Source of the DNA: Bradyrhizobium sp. CCBAU 51765
Lineage (GTDB): Bacteria > Pseudomonadota > Alphaproteobacteria > Rhizobiales > Xanthobacteraceae
Assembly: GCF_015291725.1 (NCBI RefSeq)
Contig: NZ_CP030038.1
Coordinates: forward strand, 4,453,001-4,517,000
DNA: 64,000 nucleotides
Direction: 5' to 3'
Part shown: piece after piece, positions 61,502 to 64,000 of the stretch
Position numbering within the stretch: the stretch's first letter is position 1
How the letters are laid out: each line of letters opens with the position of its first letter
Notes under the pieces: model-generated
What the model saw: only the letters and a program-made list of their open reading frames with translations
Database searches by the model: none
What the model was told of the DNA's origin: nothing
Translations under genes and position numbers: made by a program

Positions 61502-61741
61502 CTCGCGCGGCTTCAACAGCGAATCGGGCTCGTTGGACATTTTATAGAGGATACCGCCGCTCGCAGGCCTCCGGTTAACACGGGGAATACGGCGGGGGAA
61601 GGGCGGCATCCCTGCCCTTCCCGGCGCGGTCTGGCCAGGCCAGCTCCCGGATGGGATAGTCACGAGCCCTCCCAGGGCCGAACGCGGGCGTTGCCCCGAA
61701 AATACCATCCAACGATAACCGGAAACTCCAAGGTCCCCTTC

Positions 61742-62689
61742 ATGCCCGTTGTGCTCGATCCGGACGCCATCGCCGTCTACAAGGCCTTCCAGGAGGCCGG
61801 CCGCCCCGCCTACGAGACCCTGACCGCGGACGAAGCACGCGCCTATTATTCGCAGGCGCGGTTTGCCACCAATCCTGACGCGCCGGAGATCGCGCGCGTC
61901 GCACCGCTGGCGATCCCGGCACCGCACGGGACGATCCCGGCCCGCCTCTACGTGCCCAAGGAACCGCGCCAGCACGACGGCCTGTCTCCGGCGCTGGTGT
62001 TCTTCCATGGCGGCGGCTGGGTGATCGGCGATCTCGACTCCCACGACGTCGTCTGCCGCCAGCTCGCGGCCGAGGGCGCGCTGATCGTGATCTCGATCGA
62101 CTACCGCCTCGCGCCCGAGCACAAGTTTCCTGCCGCCGCCGATGACGCGATCGCCGCGACCAAATGGATCGCCGCGCATGCGCGCAATCTCGGCGTCGAC
62201 GCCTCGCGCCTGTCGATCGGCGGCGACAGCGCCGGCGGCAATCTCGCCGCGGTCGTGGCGCTCGCCGCGCGTGATGCTGGCGGCCCCGCGCTCGCGGGTC
62301 AGGTGTTGATCTATCCGGCGACCGATTTCGCCATGACGCACGGCTCCCACAGCGAGCCCGAGACCAGCGTGCTGCTGACCCATTCGGTGATCCGCTGGTT
62401 CCGCGACCACTACCTCAATGGCGCCGCCGACATCCACGACTGGCGCGCCTCGCCGGCGCGCGCGCAGAACCTTGCCGGCCTGCCCCCCGCCTACGTGTTG
62501 ACCGCCGGCGCCGATCCCTTGCGCGACGAGGGCGACGAATATGCCGAGCGCCTCAGGCAGGCCGGCGTACCCGTGACCTACAAGCACTTCCCCGGCCAGT
62601 TCCACGGCTTCTTCACCATGGGCAAACTGTTGCGACAGGCGAACGTCGCCGTGAGCGAGATCGGCGTCTGGTTGAAGGGATTGGGCTGA
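61742..62689 (+). CDS. Alpha/beta hydrolase, hormone-sensitive-lipase (GDXG) family
   Basis: A 315-residue esterase. The oxyanion hole is VFFHGGGWVIGD, the nucleophile is in SIGGDSAGGNLAAVVAL, the acid in LTAGADPLRDEGDEYA and the His in FPGQFHGFFTMGKL, giving a complete triad. Substrates are probably short or medium acyl esters. The frame is open upstream to 60587 as shadow of the DUF2155 gene; the ATG at 61742 (MPVVLDPDAI) gives the family length. It is divergent from the DUF2155 gene, with about 240 bases between the starts. Confidence 0.92.
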   Translation: MPVVLDPDAIAVYKAFQEAGRPAYETLTADEARAYYSQARFATNPDAPEIARVAPLAIPAPHGTIPARLYVPKEPRQHDGLSPALVFFHGGGWVIGDLDSHDVVCRQLAAEGALIVISIDYRLAPEHKFPAAADDAIAATKWIAAHARNLGVDASRLSIGGDSAGGNLAAVVALAARDAGGPALAGQVLIYPATDFAMTHGSHSEPETSVLLTHSVIRWFRDHYLNGAADIHDWRASPARAQNLAGLPPAYVLTAGADPLRDEGDEYAERLRQAGVPVTYKHFPGQFHGFFTMGKLLRQANVAVSEIGVWLKGLG

Positions 62690-62699
62690 CCCCTCCCGC

Positions 62700-63758
62700 A
62701 TGCCTTCCGTTCTTCAACCCATCCTCGCTCTTCCCTTGCGCGGACTGACATGGCTCGGCAGCCAGGGCACCCGCGCGGTCGCCGCCGTCGTCTTCATCGC
62801 GGTCGCGGTGCCGCCGCTCGGCGCGCTGCTGCGCCCCTATGTCACCGAGGCGATTTTCCTTCTGCTCTGCGTCTCGTTCATGCGGGTCGATCTGGCCGCG
62901 CTCTACGGCCATCTTCGCAGGCCGGCGCTGGTCGCGACGGCCACGGCCTGGACCACGATCGGCGTGCCGCTGATCGTCGGATTGATCGCCCATGCAACGG
63001 GACTGACGAGCCACTCGCCCGGCCTTGCTCTCGCGCTGATGCTGCAGGGCATGGCCTCGCCGATGATGGCCGCGCCGGCACTCGCCGCGCTGATGGGGCT
63101 CGATGCCACCCTGGTGCTGGTCACGCTGGTGACCTCGACCGCGCTCGTTCCCTTCACGGCGTCGATGTTCGCGGGCCTGTTCCTCGACGGAATGCTCAGC
63201 ATCTCGCCGCTCACGCTCGGCCTGAAGCTGCTCGGCATTCTCGCCGCATCGCTGCTCGCCGCGACCGTCATCCGCTGGATCTTCGGCGCAAAGGCGATCC
63301 AGCGCCGGGAGCGGCCGATCGATGGCTTCAACATCATCATCCTGTTTGTGTTCGCGTCCGCAGTCATGGGGGATGTCGCGAGCGAGCTGGTGAGCCAGCC
63401 GGTGTTCACCATCGGCCTCGCGCTGCTGTCCTTCGCGATCTATTTCTCGCTGCTCGCGATCACCACGCTGTTGTTCCGCCGCATCGGCCATGAGCGCGCG
63501 CTTGCACTCGGGCTGATGGTGTCACAGCGTAATCTCGGCCTGATGCTGGCGGCGACGGCCGGCGCGCTGCCGCCGACCACCTGGCTCTATTTCGCGATGA
63601 CCCAGTTCCCGATTCATCTTGCGCCATACATGCTGATGCCGATCGCGCGGCGCTTGACGGCACGCGCAGATGCGTCCGGCGGGGACAACAAGGCTGACGT
63701 TCACTCGTTTGCGTCGCACCGACGCAGTGGAGGAACATCAATTCATGGCCCCCGTTGA
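62700..63758 (+). CDS. BASS/SBF-like sodium symporter family protein
   Basis: A 352-residue membrane protein with nine to ten helices. It has the layout of the SBF/BASS fold: VVFIAVAVPPLGALLRPY, LLLCVSFMRVDLAALYG, GLALALMLQGMASPMMAAPA, LVTLVTSTALVPFTASMFAG, FILIVFASA-like helices and LALGLMVSQRNLGLMLA near the end. Its substrate is unknown. The last 30 residues are polar and variable. It starts ten bases after the esterase stop, so the two are probably co-transcribed. A GGAAC-N16-CGTT promoter for the next gene lies inside its 3' end. Confidence 0.8.
   Translation: MPSVLQPILALPLRGLTWLGSQGTRAVAAVVFIAVAVPPLGALLRPYVTEAIFLLLCVSFMRVDLAALYGHLRRPALVATATAWTTIGVPLIVGLIAHATGLTSHSPGLALALMLQGMASPMMAAPALAALMGLDATLVLVTLVTSTALVPFTASMFAGLFLDGMLSISPLTLGLKLLGILAASLLAATVIRWIFGAKAIQRRERPIDGFNIIILFVFASAVMGDVASELVSQPVFTIGLALLSFAIYFSLLAITTLLFRRIGHERALALGLMVSQRNLGLMLAATAGALPPTTWLYFAMTQFPIHLAPYMLMPIARRLTARADASGGDNKADVHSFASHRRSGGTSIHGPR
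63732..63756 (+). promoter_or_regulatory. EcfG-type (general stress) promoter before the PepSY-like gene
   Basis: GGAAC (63732-63736), a 16-base spacer and CGTT (63753-63756) match the EcfG consensus. The -10 element ends 29 bases before the ATG at 63786, which carries a GAGGAGG ribosome site. The site overlaps the last codons of the BASS-like gene, so the gene can be switched on independently. Confidence 0.7.
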
Positions 63759-63785
63759 AGCCTCTCATCGAAGAGGAGGTTCGCG

Positions 63786-64000
63786 ATGAAGTTTGCCGCA
63801 ATTCTGGTTCTCGGCTCGCTCGCCGTGGGCTCGGCAGCGAGGGCCGATCAACCCGGACCCGACTGGATGCCGATGGAGCAAGTGAAAGCCAAAGTCATGG
63901 AGTCCGGCTATTCGGAGGTCACCAAGCTTGAAGCCGACGATGGCCAGTGGGAGGGCGAAGGCGTCAAGAACGGACAGAAGATGGAATTCCATGCCGACCC
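63786..64000 (+). CDS. Secreted PepSY-like protein, 3' end cut by the window
   Basis: The first 71 residues are visible. The signal peptide MKFAAILVLGSLAVGSAARA is followed by DQPGPDWMPMEQVKAKVMES and GYSEVTKLEADDGQWEGEGV, the pattern of a PepSY_2 domain (small secreted proteins of about 90-100 residues with a helix and a beta hairpin). These proteins are thought to bind or inhibit proteases, or to act in the envelope; the role here is not known. GAGGAGG precedes the ATG, and an EcfG-type promoter is just upstream. Confidence 0.82.
   Translation, partial: MKFAAILVLGSLAVGSAARADQPGPDWMPMEQVKAKVMESGYSEVTKLEADDGQWEGEGVKNGQKMEFHAD

Noticed and set aside
61502..62701. Upstream extension of the DUF2155 frame through the esterase gene
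   Set aside because: The signal peptide begins at 61501 (or 61540). Upstream sequence is antisense of the clear HSL-family esterase.

Overview
The window is a high-GC alphaproteobacterial chromosome segment that most resembles Bradyrhizobium. This rests on protein-level recognition, on the suf gene set, on families common in that genus (DUF1236, DUF2155, DUF6502/DUF5666, LytTR membrane regulators), and on several palindromic intergenic repeats of a kind I associate with Bradyrhizobium genomes. Almost all of it is core chromosome. I see no insertion sequence, prophage, tRNA, rRNA or CRISPR array.

Region by region. (1) 0.1-7.8 kb: a TfoX-like gene, then an Fe-S cluster assembly operon on the minus strand, in transcription order: an IscS/NifS-type desulfurase, sufB, sufC, sufD, sufS, sufT, sufA. 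(2) 7.9-14.4 kb: an acyltransferase divergent from a LytTR membrane regulator, an alpha/beta hydrolase, a glutathione S-transferase with three operator-like palindromes, anmK and tyrS. (3) 14.5-24.8 kb: an MFS transporter, a DoxX protein, a 28-residue membrane peptide, a chemoreceptor, a very large AsmA/YhdP-like protein, a Bcp peroxiredoxin and an M23 peptidase. (4) 24.8-27.0 kb: the DUF6502-DUF5666 pair with paired operator-like palindromes. (5) 27.0-32.6 kb: a compact cell-surface polysaccharide cluster, consisting of a small membrane ORF, a glycosyltransferase fused to an ABC-2 permease, its ATPase, a second glycosyltransferase and an O-antigen ligase/polymerase. (6) 32.4-44.8 kb: an EamA permease, a beta-hydroxyacid dehydrogenase, prfB with its programmed frameshift, PBP1a, an AMIN-domain amidase, RNase E with a His/Asp-rich insertion in its S1 domain, and a DadA-like oxidase. 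(7) 44.8-54 kb: a TPR-glycosyltransferase, dctA, bioY, an aminotransferase, an M48-TPR protease, a DsbA-like oxidoreductase and a DUF1236 protein. (8) 54-64 kb: aroQ, accB, accC, a three-gene signalling operon (CHASE3 kinase, receiver, receiver-HisKA_2 kinase), aat, a DUF2155 protein, an esterase, a BASS-like transporter and the start of a PepSY-like secreted protein.

The most notable observations are these. First, a single 642-residue frame joins a GT4 glycosyltransferase to a Wzm-type ABC permease, in a translationally coupled export and assembly cluster. Second, three sites match the alphaproteobacterial general-stress-response sigma factor (EcfG) promoter exactly as GGAAC-N16-CGTT. They lie in front of the signalling operon, the DUF1236 gene and the PepSY gene, and suggest these share a regulon. 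Third, there are two unexplained operator arrays, upstream of the GST gene and between DUF6502 and the polysaccharide cluster. Fourth, RNase E carries a metal-binding-like His-rich insert.

Several entries use a start downstream of the longest open frame, chosen from ribosome binding sites or the family N-terminus. All family names come from reading the translations. No database search was possible.
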